From Methylophilaceae bacterium (GTDB lineage Bacteria > Pseudomonadota > Gammaproteobacteria > Burkholderiales > Methylophilaceae): a stretch of DNA of 37,397 nt. Location of the stretch: assembly GCA_011391175.1 (NCBI GenBank), contig JAABQZ010000011.1, positions 1 through 37,397 of the forward strand, written 5' to 3'. The position numbers and the translations under genes are program-made. Of the stretch, positions 26,262 through 34,512 are shown piece by piece (position 1 is the stretch's first letter; the number at the start of each line of letters is the position of its first letter). The notes beneath the pieces were generated by a model. It made no database searches, was not told the origin of the DNA, and saw only the letters and a program-made list of their open reading frames with translations.

Positions 26262-29200
26262 GCGAGCCAATACAAAATGACGCGCAAGAAGTTGGCGTAA
26301 AGTCGCACTTTAATCTATCTGAGTGGGCGTTAAAAAATCAAGTATTGGTGCTGTACATCATGCTGATGGTCACAATTACTGGCTTTTTGGCTTACACCAA
26401 ACTTGGTCAATCAGAAGACCCACCATTTACCTTTAAGGTGATGCTGGTGCGCACCACTTGGCCTGGTGCCAGCGCCATCGAGGTAGAGCAACAGATTACC
26501 GATAAGCTAGAGAAAAAAATCCAAGAAGTGCCGAACATTGATTACTCCAGTAGCTATTCGCGGCCAGGTGAATCGATGATTTTTATTGTGATTAAAGACG
26601 ATACGTTCTCAGAAGCCATTCCCGACATTTGGTATCAAGTGCGCAAAAAAGTGGGAGATATTCGACATACGTTGCCGCAGAATGTAGAGAGTCTGGTGTT
26701 TAACGACGAGTTTAGTGACGTATATGGCAACATGTATGCGCTTACTGGTGATGGTTTTGATAATTTTGCTTTAAAAAAGCAAGCTGAAATCATCCGTGCC
26801 GAGCTACTTAAAACGCCCGATGTGGCAAAAGTGGACTTTTTTGGCGAGCAGAAACAGCGTGTCTTCATTGAGCTTTCCAATGCCAAACTTTCAACGCTAG
26901 GTATTAACACCACGACTTTAGTTGGTATTCTGCAAGCACAAAACGCGGTGGTGCGTGGAGGTACCTACGATTCGCCTACAGAGCGCATCCGTATTGATGT
27001 TTCGGGCAGGTACAATCTATTGCAAGATTTACGCGAGTTGCGTTTACGCGCAAATAATCAAGATTTTAAACTGAGTGATGTAGCACGTATTTACAGGGGC
27101 TATGAAGACCCGCCACGGGATACCGTGCGCTTTAATGGTAACGAGACGCTGTTGCTGGGCGTAAGCATGAAATCAGGCGGTGATGTGATTGCACTGGGTA
27201 AAGCTTTAGATAGTAAAATTGCCAACATTCAGCAAAGCTTACCGATTGGCTTGAGTTTTGACACCGTGACCTCACAACCGACAATCGTGGCGAATTCCGT
27301 GAGTGACTTTGTGAAATCGCTGGTAGAGGCTTTAGTGATTGTGCTTGGGGTAAGCTTGTTGTCATTGGGTTGGCGCACGGGCATTGTGGTGGCCATTTCT
27401 ATTCCTGTTGTACTGGCCGCCACATTTTTGGTCATGAATCTTTTTGATATTGGCTTACATAAAATCTCACTAGGCGCGCTGATATTGGCGTTGGGGCTGC
27501 TGGTGGATGATGCGATTATCGCGGTGGAAATGATGTCATCTAAAATGGAGCAAGGCTGGGATAGAGTTAAAGCTGCCTCGTTTGCTTACAACTCGACTGC
27601 CATGCCTATGTTGACAGGTACACTCGTCACTGTGGCCGGCTTTTTGCCGATTGCGACGGCGGCTAGTTCTACAGGCGAATACACACGCTCTATCTTCCAA
27701 GTGTCTGCGATTGCATTGATTATTTCGTGGTTTGCAGCAGTGATTTTTGTGCCCTACTTGGGCTACCACCTGCTACCTGATTACGCACATAAGCCTAAGC
27801 CTTCTAAATTAATGCTTTGGTTAAAAAGCAAGCTGGGATTGGTAGAGGCGGCGGATGAAAACCACCACCATGATATTTACAACACGAAATTTTACAGTGG
27901 GTTTCGCCGCCTAGTGACCGCTTGCGTACGTTATCGCAAAACGGTCATCATCGCCACGCTAGCCATGTTTATATTGTCGGTGGTCGGTTTTGGCAAGGTG
28001 CAACAGCAATTTTTCCCAGATTCTACGCGGCTAGAGCTGATGATTGATTTACGCATGACCGAAGGCGCGTCATACCAAGCAACAAATTTAGAAGTGAAAA
28101 AACTCGAAAACTGGCTGATAGCTTGGAATAAAAGACATGCAGGTGTAGATAACTTTGTTGCTTATATCGGTACCGGTAGTCCGCGCTATTATTTGCCACT
28201 AGATATTCAGCTAGCACACAGAGGTTTTGCGCAATTTGTGATATTAAGCAAAAACCTAGAACAGCGTGAAGCACTACGCAGCGATTTGCTTCAGTTATTT
28301 GAAAGCGATTTCCCTAGTTTACGTGCCTCAGTGCTGCGTCTAGAAAACGGTCCGCCAGTAGGTTTTCCTGTACAGTTTAGAGTAGATGGTAGTGACATTA
28401 AAAAAATTCGAGAAGTAGCACATCGCATCGCGGATATCATGCGTGCCAATCCAAATCTAGTGAATGTGCAATTGGGCTGGGAAGAGCCAAGCAAAGTATT
28501 AAAAGTGCAGATAGACCAAGAAAAAGCGCGCTTGCTGGGGGTGAGCTCAGTTGATATTGCCAATATGCTGAATGGCGCCATGAGCGAGCTATACATCACC
28601 GAGTTTAGAGAAGGCAACGAGCGGATTGATTTGGTGGTGCGCGGTGCTGAGCTCGAGCGTAAAAGCCTTTCGCGTTTACCCAATTTGATGATCAACACCG
28701 TCACAGGCAGCAGTGTGCCGCTATCGCAAATTGCCAATATCACTTCTGAGTTTGAAGAAGGAGTGATTTGGCGCCGTAACCGTGTGCCGTCGTTAACGGT
28801 GCGAGCCCATTTGCGCGGCGGCCTGCAAGCGCCTGTAGTATCAGCACAGATAGAAGAGAAATTGACTGCAATAAAAGCCAGCTTACCACTAGGAATTAGT
28901 ATAGAAACAGGGGGCGCAGTAGAAGAGTCCGCAAAGGGCGGTGCCTCAGTCGCTAAAGGTGCTCCGCTATTTTTGGTGGTGGTGCTGACCTTACTGATTA
29001 TTCAGCTAAAAAGTTTTTCACGCACATTTTTGGTGTTGCTCACTGCACCTTTGGGCTTAATTGGAGTCACAGTAGGGTTGTTGCTGTTTAATCAGCCGTT
29101 TGGTTTTGTGGCCATGCTAGGTACGATTGCCTTAAGTGGAATGATTATGCGCAACTCGGTGATTTTGGTGGATCAAATTGACCAAGATAAAGCCAGTGGT

Positions 29201-29437
29201 TTAGCACCTTGGCAAGCCGTCGTCGAATCAACCATTAGAAGGTTTAGACCGATTGTATTGACGGCAGCAGCAGCGATTTTAGCCATGATACCGCTCACCC
29301 GCAGCGTGTTTTTTGGCCCGATGGCGGTGGCGATTATGGGTGGTTTGACAGTGGCTACCGTACTTACGGTGTTGTTTTTACCTGCTTTATATGCAGCTTG
29401 GTTTAAGGTAAAAATGCCAGAGTCGGTAAGCACTTAA
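26258..29437 (+). CDS. RND efflux pump permease (AcrB/MexK/TriC type)
   Basis: The 1059-residue protein is an inner-membrane drug/proton antiporter. The order of parts is a first helix, periplasmic porter loop, helices 2-7, a second large periplasmic loop and helices 8-12. GLLVDDAIIAVEMM in helix 4 has both Asp of the proton relay. In helix 10 the position of AcrB Lys940 is Arg in GMIMRNSVILVDQ, as in a subgroup I associate with MexK/TriC-like pumps. Its substrates are unknown. The start is GTG 26258, in a 4-base overlap with the adaptor stop. PCMT-like and tolC genes follow after 36 bases. Confidence 0.93.
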   Translation: MSEPIQNDAQEVGVKSHFNLSEWALKNQVLVLYIMLMVTITGFLAYTKLGQSEDPPFTFKVMLVRTTWPGASAIEVEQQITDKLEKKIQEVPNIDYSSSYSRPGESMIFIVIKDDTFSEAIPDIWYQVRKKVGDIRHTLPQNVESLVFNDEFSDVYGNMYALTGDGFDNFALKKQAEIIRAELLKTPDVAKVDFFGEQKQRVFIELSNAKLSTLGINTTTLVGILQAQNAVVRGGTYDSPTERIRIDVSGRYNLLQDLRELRLRANNQDFKLSDVARIYRGYEDPPRDTVRFNGNETLLLGVSMKSGGDVIALGKALDSKIANIQQSLPIGLSFDTVTSQPTIVANSVSDFVKSLVEALVIVLGVSLLSLGWRTGIVVAISIPVVLAATFLVMNLFDIGLHKISLGALILALGLLVDDAIIAVEMMSSKMEQGWDRVKAASFAYNSTAMPMLTGTLVTVAGFLPIATAASSTGEYTRSIFQVSAIALIISWFAAVIFVPYLGYHLLPDYAHKPKPSKLMLWLKSKLGLVEAADENHHHDIYNTKFYSGFRRLVTACVRYRKTVIIATLAMFILSVVGFGKVQQQFFPDSTRLELMIDLRMTEGASYQATNLEVKKLENWLIAWNKRHAGVDNFVAYIGTGSPRYYLPLDIQLAHRGFAQFVILSKNLEQREALRSDLLQLFESDFPSLRASVLRLENGPPVGFPVQFRVDGSDIKKIREVAHRIADIMRANPNLVNVQLGWEEPSKVLKVQIDQEKARLLGVSSVDIANMLNGAMSELYITEFREGNERIDLVVRGAELERKSLSRLPNLMINTVTGSSVPLSQIANITSEFEEGVIWRRNRVPSLTVRAHLRGGLQAPVVSAQIEEKLTAIKASLPLGISIETGGAVEESAKGGASVAKGAPLFLVVVLTLLIIQLKSFSRTFLVLLTAPLGLIGVTVGLLLFNQPFGFVAMLGTIALSGMIMRNSVILVDQIDQDKASGLAPWQAVVESTIRRFRPIVLTAAAAILAMIPLTRSVFFGPMAVAIMGGLTVATVLTVLFLPALYAAWFKVKMPESVST

Positions 29438-29439
29438 GT

Positions 29440-29445
29440 TATAAT
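29440..29445 (+). promoter_or_regulatory. Possible internal -10 box before the PCMT-like gene
   Basis: A perfect TATAAT lies in the 36-base gap after the pump gene; its -35 region (TGCCAG near 29415) is poor. It could give pcm-tolC a transcript independent of TetR. Confidence 0.3.
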
Positions 29446-29473
29446 AAGTTTAAACAATTGGAAGCAAATTAAC

Positions 29474-30160
29474 ATGATCCGAGCAATGCAAAATACTAAG
29501 CAAAACGAAGCCGCGAGATTCAATATGATCGAACAGCAAATTCGCACTTGGGAAGTATTAGACCCTAAAGTGCTAACTTTGTTAAACGATGTGCCGCGCG
29601 AGAATTTTGTGCCTAGTGAATACGCAGGCTTGGCGTTTGCCGATATTGAAGTGCCCATAGGCCATGGTCAAACCATGCTGCAGCCAAAGTTAGAGGCGCG
29701 CATGCTGCAAGCGTTGAATGTGCAAAGTAATCACATGATACTGCATATAGGCACTGGCAGTGGCTATTTTGCTGCTTTGCTGGCCAGCCTTGCCAAACAT
29801 GTGGTTTCGCTGGAGATTAATTCAGAACTTAGTGCGCAAGCCGCTCACAATTTGGCACAAAACAATATTAAAAATGTCAGCTTATTGGTGGCCGATGGTG
29901 CGTTTGGGCGTGTAGATAAACTGAACCAGACATTTTACGATGTGATTGTCTACACCGCTTCGTCCCCCACGGAGCCTGCAGGCGTCAGGCAGCAACTGAG
30001 TATTGGCGGTAGCATGTTAATCGTGCTTGGCAGCGCGCCAGTGATGCAAGCTACTTTAATTCATCGTGTATCAGAAACTGGTTATAGACAGAATGTGTTG
30101 TTTGAAACCTGCATACCTGAACTAGCAAATGCCCCGCAAGCTGAAGCTTTTGAATTTTAA
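29474..30160 (+). CDS. Protein-L-isoaspartate O-methyltransferase-like protein
   Basis: The sequence has the PCMT fold: VPRENFVPSEYAGLAFADIEVPIGHGQTMLQP at the N-terminal half, the SAM-binding loop IGTGSGYFAALLA, VVSLEINSE, and FYDVIVYTASSP. Standard PCMT repairs isoaspartyl residues with SAM. Here three conserved points differ: LEIGTGSGY reads LHIGTGSGY, GQTIS reads GQTML and TAAPP reads TASSP. Activity on isoaspartate is thus uncertain. GGAAG precedes ATG 29474 by 8 bases. Genes of this type are often found directly before tolC in Betaproteobacteria, so the link to envelope export may be old. The 228-residue length is normal. Confidence 0.85.
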   Translation: MIRAMQNTKQNEAARFNMIEQQIRTWEVLDPKVLTLLNDVPRENFVPSEYAGLAFADIEVPIGHGQTMLQPKLEARMLQALNVQSNHMILHIGTGSGYFAALLASLAKHVVSLEINSELSAQAAHNLAQNNIKNVSLLVADGAFGRVDKLNQTFYDVIVYTASSPTEPAGVRQQLSIGGSMLIVLGSAPVMQATLIHRVSETGYRQNVLFETCIPELANAPQAEAFEF

Positions 30161-30194
30161 GTATTAATTTAAGCATTAAATTTAAGGTTATATT

Positions 30195-31574
30195 TTGAGT
30201 CCAAAAATTAACATGCGCTATTTAGCAACTTTCCTAATACTGGTTTCTACCATATTACCTTCTATATTTGCTTTTGCAGAAGACTCACTAACGGGTGCTA
30301 AACAGCAAACGTTGCTCGACATCTATCATCAAGCCTTAGCAAATGACCCTGCTCTAGCATCAGCACTTAATGCGAATAAAGCGGCGCAAGAAATCATCGA
30401 GCAAGGTAAGGCTTTATACCGACCAACCATCAATTTTTCAACTTCAGTGAACAACTCACGTACTGATGTACGTTTTTTAGATCGCGATATTCCAGGGGGT
30501 AGAGCGAATTTTGATAGCTATCGTGCTGCTATAGAAGCGCGCCAACCCATCTACAGAAAACAAAATTTGGTGCAAATGGATCAAGCTGAAACGCAGGTTA
30601 GTCAAGCAGATAAGCAATATCACCTGAGCCAGCAATCCCTCATTTTGCGTTCGACAGAAGCCTATTTTCAAGTGCTGATTGCGCAAGATAAAATTGGATT
30701 GATTCAAGCACAAAAAGCCGCAATATTAAGCCAGCTGGAGCAAGCAAAGGCTACTTTTGAAGTCGGAACCGCGACAATTACCGATGTAAACGAGGTGCAG
30801 GCACGTTACGATTTAACGTTAGCACAAGAAATCGCGGCGATTAATGAACATCAACTCGCAAAGCGAACAGTGCAAGCCATTACTGGCGAAATACCAGAAA
30901 AAATGGCAAGTATTAGGTCAGATATTAATGTTGTGCCACTACAGCAAAGTATGCAAGAGTGGCAGGAGATTGCGCTACAAAATAATTTAAATATCCAAAT
31001 TCAGCAAGATGCGCTCACACTGGCAGAGCAAGAAGTTAAACGCGCTAATGCTGGTCACTTACCCACCTTAGATTTGGTTGCTAGTTATACCGATAGCTAC
31101 GTTAACGGTAGCCCTACGCCATTTAACGCGGGTAATCAATTAAAAAACGCGACTATTGGTTTACAGTTTGATGTTCCCATCTATCAAGGAGGTGCGATTA
31201 GCTCTAGAGCGCGTCAAGCTGTTTATAACAAACAAAAAGCGCAGGACGATCTGAAACTAGCCAAACGTCAAACAGATTTAGAGGCGCAACGTAGCTTTCT
31301 CAATTTAGATACCAGCATTGCACAGGTAAAGGCACTTGAACAGGCGCTAATTAGTAGCCAAAGCCAGCTAGATTCTAGTAAACTGGGTTATGAAGTAGGC
31401 GTGCGCACTAGTGTTGACGTGCTCAATGCTCAACAACAGTTATTTTTTGCCAAGCGCGAGTTGCTGGAAGCACGCTACAATTACTTGGTGAATATTATTC
31501 GCCTAAAAACCGCATCAGGCTTGGTGGCCGAGGTGGATTTGCAAGATATCAATCAGCAGCTACTTGCTAATTAG
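30195..31574 (+). CDS. tolC: TolC-family outer-membrane channel
   Basis: TolC forms the outer-membrane barrel and periplasmic helical tunnel used by RND pumps and type I secretion. TTG 30195, 7 bases after AAGG, is the chosen start; ATG 30213 has no ribosome site. The signal peptide runs through RYLATFLILVSTILPSIFAFA with a cleavage site before EDS. LLDIYHQALANDPALASAL opens the first outer-membrane-efflux repeat, and LDLVASYTDSY to LQFDVPIYQGGAIS opens the second. ALEQALISSQSQLDSSKLGYEVGVRTSVDVLNAQQQLF is typical (about residues 395-432; longer run shortened here to key parts LGYEVGVRTSVDVLNAQ). At 459 residues it is normal. Confidence 0.95.
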   Translation: MSPKINMRYLATFLILVSTILPSIFAFAEDSLTGAKQQTLLDIYHQALANDPALASALNANKAAQEIIEQGKALYRPTINFSTSVNNSRTDVRFLDRDIPGGRANFDSYRAAIEARQPIYRKQNLVQMDQAETQVSQADKQYHLSQQSLILRSTEAYFQVLIAQDKIGLIQAQKAAILSQLEQAKATFEVGTATITDVNEVQARYDLTLAQEIAAINEHQLAKRTVQAITGEIPEKMASIRSDINVVPLQQSMQEWQEIALQNNLNIQIQQDALTLAEQEVKRANAGHLPTLDLVASYTDSYVNGSPTPFNAGNQLKNATIGLQFDVPIYQGGAISSRARQAVYNKQKAQDDLKLAKRQTDLEAQRSFLNLDTSIAQVKALEQALISSQSQLDSSKLGYEVGVRTSVDVLNAQQQLFFAKRELLEARYNYLVNIIRLKTASGLVAEVDLQDINQQLLAN

Positions 31575-31600
31575 CCGAAATTATTCTGGAGCGCTTCATC

Positions 31601-32149
31601 ATGCACAAAGCCAAGCTAGCGTTAAGTCAATTGGTGATTGTGGACATGCAAGAAAAATTGGCTAGCGCCATGCCTGCGGACGCGCTAAAAAATGTCACTA
31701 AAAATTGTGGAATACTGGCACAAGCTGTTTCGCTACTAAATGTTCCCATCGTGCTTACTGAGCAATATCCACAAGGCTTAGGGACAACCTTGCAAGAAAT
31801 TAAACAGCATTTACAGGGTGTCAAAGCCATTACCAAAACAGCTTTTTCAGCCTGTGGCGAGCCAAAATTTAACCAACAGTTACAGCGCGAAAATTCGCAT
31901 ATTATTCTAGCCGGCATGGAAGCCCATATCTGCGTGTTGCAAACCGCGTTAGATTTAATCGAGGCTGGCAAAACTGTATTTGTAGTGGAAGACGCTGTTT
32001 TATCTCGCACGCCTGCAAATAAAACCAATGCCCTTGCTAGACTGCAACAAGCCGGTGCTGTCATTACCAATACAGAATCTGTACTATTTGAATGGCTGGG
32101 CAACGCCAATCACGAGGCGTTTAAGGCGCTCTCTAAACTAATTAGATAG
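31601..32149 (+). CDS. Isochorismatase-like (YcaC-type) cysteine hydrolase
   Basis: The 182-residue protein has the Asp-Lys-Cys triad of the family: Asp15 in LVIVDMQEKL, Lys79 in AITKTAFSAC and Cys111 in GMEAHICVLQT. The cis-peptide region GMEAHIC and VVEDAVLSRT are normal. The YcaC-like group has no agreed substrate; it hydrolyses amide or related bonds in the cytoplasm. GGAG stands about 12 bases before ATG 31601. It begins 26 bases after tolC and is likely in the same transcript. Confidence 0.9.
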   Translation: MHKAKLALSQLVIVDMQEKLASAMPADALKNVTKNCGILAQAVSLLNVPIVLTEQYPQGLGTTLQEIKQHLQGVKAITKTAFSACGEPKFNQQLQRENSHIILAGMEAHICVLQTALDLIEAGKTVFVVEDAVLSRTPANKTNALARLQQAGAVITNTESVLFEWLGNANHEAFKALSKLIR

Positions 32150-32174
32150 CTGTTTTATCAGCTAATTAAACATA

Positions 32175-32762
32175 GTGAATTGGAAAATAATACTTTTCAT
32201 TGCGCTAATTAGTTACGGCGGCTATCAGCATTTTTCACAGCGTCCTATCAGTCACGGTGTTGGCATTGTGGCTGGCCAACAGCCGACACAACATGCAAGC
32301 AAACAACAAGGCTTCACCCACAACGGTTATCACATTACGCCACTAGAAGATTTTTCTATTGAGGCGCGTGTATTGGCCGCTAAAGATTATACATTTGGGC
32401 GCGAGGCCGATTTGGCACCTGTGGATTTGGCGTTGGGTTGGGGCACCATGTCAGATGAGGCGGTGTTGAGCAAAATCAGCATCAGTCAGAGCAACCGTTT
32501 TTATCATTGGCGGGTGGATGCATTTCCAATCCCGCGCAAAGAAATAGAATTGCAAAGTGCCAATATGCACATGATTCCGGCGGATAGCCAAGTGGAAAAA
32601 ACGTTAAAATCGGTGCGGCCTGGTCAGGTGGTCAAGATTACAGGTTATTTAATTGAGGCTAAAGCGGATGATGGCTGGCGCTGGAAGAGCTCACTCACGC
32701 GCGAAGACACGGGTGCTGGTGCCTGTGAGGTCATCTTCGTAAAATCACTTTCTGTGAGTTAA
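32175..32762 (+). CDS. Membrane-anchored conserved protein of unknown function
   Basis: It begins MNWKIILFIALISYGGYQHF, one N-terminal membrane segment or uncleaved signal, so the remaining 175 residues should be periplasmic. DYTFGREADLAPVDLALGWG, ISQSNRFYHWR, SANMHMIPAD and WRWKSSLTREDTGAGACE look like conserved blocks of a proteobacterial unknown family, from memory. PGQVVKITGYLIEA suggests an OB-like or SH3-like beta barrel. The start is GTG 32175 with no clear ribosome site. It lies 25 bases after the isochorismatase-like gene at the end of the efflux gene series and converges on waaA. Confidence 0.75.
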   Translation: MNWKIILFIALISYGGYQHFSQRPISHGVGIVAGQQPTQHASKQQGFTHNGYHITPLEDFSIEARVLAAKDYTFGREADLAPVDLALGWGTMSDEAVLSKISISQSNRFYHWRVDAFPIPRKEIELQSANMHMIPADSQVEKTLKSVRPGQVVKITGYLIEAKADDGWRWKSSLTREDTGAGACEVIFVKSLSVS

Positions 32763-32801
32763 CTATTTAGGCACCTTTATTTTATGTAGCTTATTTTACA
32801 T

Positions 32802-32835
32802 GCCTAGAAGCCGCATGGATATTGGCTTGCAGGGC
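32802..32835 (+). repeat. REP-like palindromic repeat, copy 5
   Basis: The right 22 bases are identical to copy 1 (CATGGATATTGG then CTTGCAGGGC), but the left arm is changed to GCCTAGAAGCC, so only inner pairs remain. It lies in the converging gap before waaA's 3' end. Confidence 0.75.
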
Positions 32836-32876
32836 GTTATTTTTCGCTCGGCGCATTTTAAGCATATAAATATTAA

Positions 32877-34130
32877 TTAAATGTATTGTTTAATTAGCGT
32901 CATCAAGCGCACGGTGGCGCCTGCGTACGCTACACTAAAGCCCAACGCTGCTTGCTGCATGTTGGCTAATTCAGTCTTGCTTTTGAGTAATCTATCTACG
33001 TTTTGCATCAAATCATCAGCATCTTTTACGCGCATGGCAGCGCCCGCTGTCACCGCATCATCGCTGGCTTGAGCAAAGTTAAAAGTGTGCTCACCAATTA
33101 AAATCGGCTTACCCACATGGGCGGCTTCTATCAAATTTTGCCCACCGTAATTCAACAAGCTACCACCTATAAGCGTCATGTCACACGCGGCGTAATACAT
33201 CGACATCTCGCCCATGGTGTCGCCAAGCACTACTTGGGCATTGGCTATCAGGGCGCCACTGTTTAATAATGATTTTCGCTGATAATGGATACCGCGTTGT
33301 TCAAGCAGCGTTGCGACTGCATCAAAACGCTGCGGGTGGCGCGGTACAATAATCGTAAGCAGATTTGGAATACTGATTTTATTCAAGCTATCTAAAATCA
33401 ATGCCTCTTCGCCATCACGAGTACTGGCGGCTAAAAACACCGGTCTGTCGCCCAATTGTTTTCTCAGCTGTAAACCTTTATCAAAGCTATCAGCAGTCGG
33501 CTTCACGTCAAATTTTAAATTGCCAGCAACACTGATATTTTGCGCACCTAAATGTTTCAGACGCGCTGCGTCATCCGCCGTTTGCGCGGCCACCGAAGTT
33601 AAACTTTGCAAGCCCACTTGCGCTAATCTGCCTAGCTTGGCATAACCCTTGGCCGATTTTTCTGAAAGCCTAGCATTTAATAAAAGCACTGGAATCTTAC
33701 GCTGTTTACAGGCGGCAATCAGGTTAAACCACAGCTCAGTTTCCATCATTAAAGCAATGGCCGGTTTAAAGTGTGCCAAGAAACGATGCACTGCAAATGG
33801 CACATCGTAAGGTAGATAGACGCGTTCAACGCCATTGCCAAACAGTGCCTCGCCTGTCTCGCGGCCTGTGGGCGTGCCGTGCGTGAGCAATATTTGGTGA
33901 TTTGGATACGTGGCCTGCAGTGCGTTAATTAAAGGCTCTGCCGCGCGTGTTTCACCCACCGACACGCAGTGAAGCCAAATAACGGGCTTGCATAATTTTA
34001 TACTGTAAAAGCCAAAGCGCTCACCCCAATGCTGGCGATAAGCTGGCTGTTTGATACCGCGCCAAAGTAATTTAAGTGGCACCAACGGCAAAATCAAATA
34101 CAGCAACACAGAATAGTAAAAGCGATTCAT
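32877..34130 (-). CDS. waaA: 3-deoxy-D-manno-octulosonic acid (Kdo) transferase
   Basis: WaaA adds Kdo from CMP-Kdo to lipid A precursor at the inner membrane, a needed step of lipopolysaccharide. The N-terminal MNRFYYSVLLYLILPLVPLK is its membrane anchor. IWLHCVSVGETRAAEP has the catalytic Glu at residue 60, the position expected in the family, which supports ATG 34130 over the longer frame up to 34244. LLTHGTPTGRE, PAIALMMETELW, LLNARLSEKSAKGY, FLAASTRDGEE and GGSLLNYGGQNLIEAAHVGKP follow in usual order. At 417 residues it is normal. It is convergent with the efflux series. Confidence 0.95.
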   Translation of the reverse strand: MNRFYYSVLLYLILPLVPLKLLWRGIKQPAYRQHWGERFGFYSIKLCKPVIWLHCVSVGETRAAEPLINALQATYPNHQILLTHGTPTGRETGEALFGNGVERVYLPYDVPFAVHRFLAHFKPAIALMMETELWFNLIAACKQRKIPVLLLNARLSEKSAKGYAKLGRLAQVGLQSLTSVAAQTADDAARLKHLGAQNISVAGNLKFDVKPTADSFDKGLQLRKQLGDRPVFLAASTRDGEEALILDSLNKISIPNLLTIIVPRHPQRFDAVATLLEQRGIHYQRKSLLNSGALIANAQVVLGDTMGEMSMYYAACDMTLIGGSLLNYGGQNLIEAAHVGKPILIGEHTFNFAQASDDAVTAGAAMRVKDADDLMQNVDRLLKSKTELANMQQAALGFSVAYAGATVRLMTLIKQYI

Positions 34131-34512
34131 GCAGCATTTTCTCACAAATGTGCCATTAATTTGCGAAGCAAAAAACGCAAACAAAGAGCGAATGAAATTT
34201 AGCAAGAAATTTATTTTTAAATATATTTTTTGGTGAGTAATCACTCACCCTAGCCAAATGCAAATACTGGCTTGGTTTTGCAGAAATCGCACCAAATTAG
34301 CGCAAAAAAACATGCTAAAAATAGTATTGACGCATACAAAATAAAGGCTTAAATTTCTGCATCAGGCACAACATATTGTGTTTAAGCGCGAATTTTTTTG
34401 CTAAAAAATTGATTGTAGTTATAAATCACATAGTTAGCGCAGATGTATGTTTTTTGTATTAAAAAACATTGTAAATTTAATAGTTAATAATAAAGATTTT
34501 TAGGGAGTGAGT
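34131..34512 (+). other. AT-rich 382-base spacer between waaA and nrdJ
   Basis: No gene is convincing here. The waaA frame stays open to 34244 but lacks family sequence. GGTGAGT/ACTCACC forms a palindrome at 34232-34249 with no T-tract on the useful side. The right half holds the nrdJ promoter, an NrdR-like box and two perfect AT hairpins: 34391-34410 (AATTTTTT/AAAAAATT) and 34447-34469 (ATGTTTTTT/AAAAAACAT). No cobalamin riboswitch core was found. Confidence 0.6.
34327..34381 (+). promoter_or_regulatory. nrdJ promoter with NrdR-like box
   Basis: TTGACG (34327-34332) and TAAATT (34350-34355) are 17 bases apart. Starting just after the expected transcription start, GCACAACATATTGTGT (34366-34381) fits the NrdR consensus acaCwAtATaTwGtgt at about 14 of 16 positions. 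NrdR is the general repressor of ribonucleotide reductase genes. Boxes usually come in pairs about three helix turns apart; a convincing second box was not found. Confidence 0.5.

Noticed and set aside
31627-32109. 160-aa minus-strand ORF opposite the isochorismatase-like gene
   Set aside because: The plus strand has the full Asp-Lys-Cys enzyme; the antisense frame has no recognisable sequence.
34131-34244. N-terminal extension of WaaA
   Set aside because: The frame is open but the extra 38 residues are unlike the family; starting at 34130 puts the catalytic Glu at residue 60 as expected.
34232-34249. GGTGAGT/ACTCACC palindrome as a terminator
   Set aside because: No T-tract follows on a strand that would end a gene; it may be an operator, but one copy gives no support.
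34250-34512. Cobalamin riboswitch before the B12-dependent reductase
   Set aside because: No GCCACTG-type B12 box or matching core was seen; the spacer is almost pure AT with simple hairpins.
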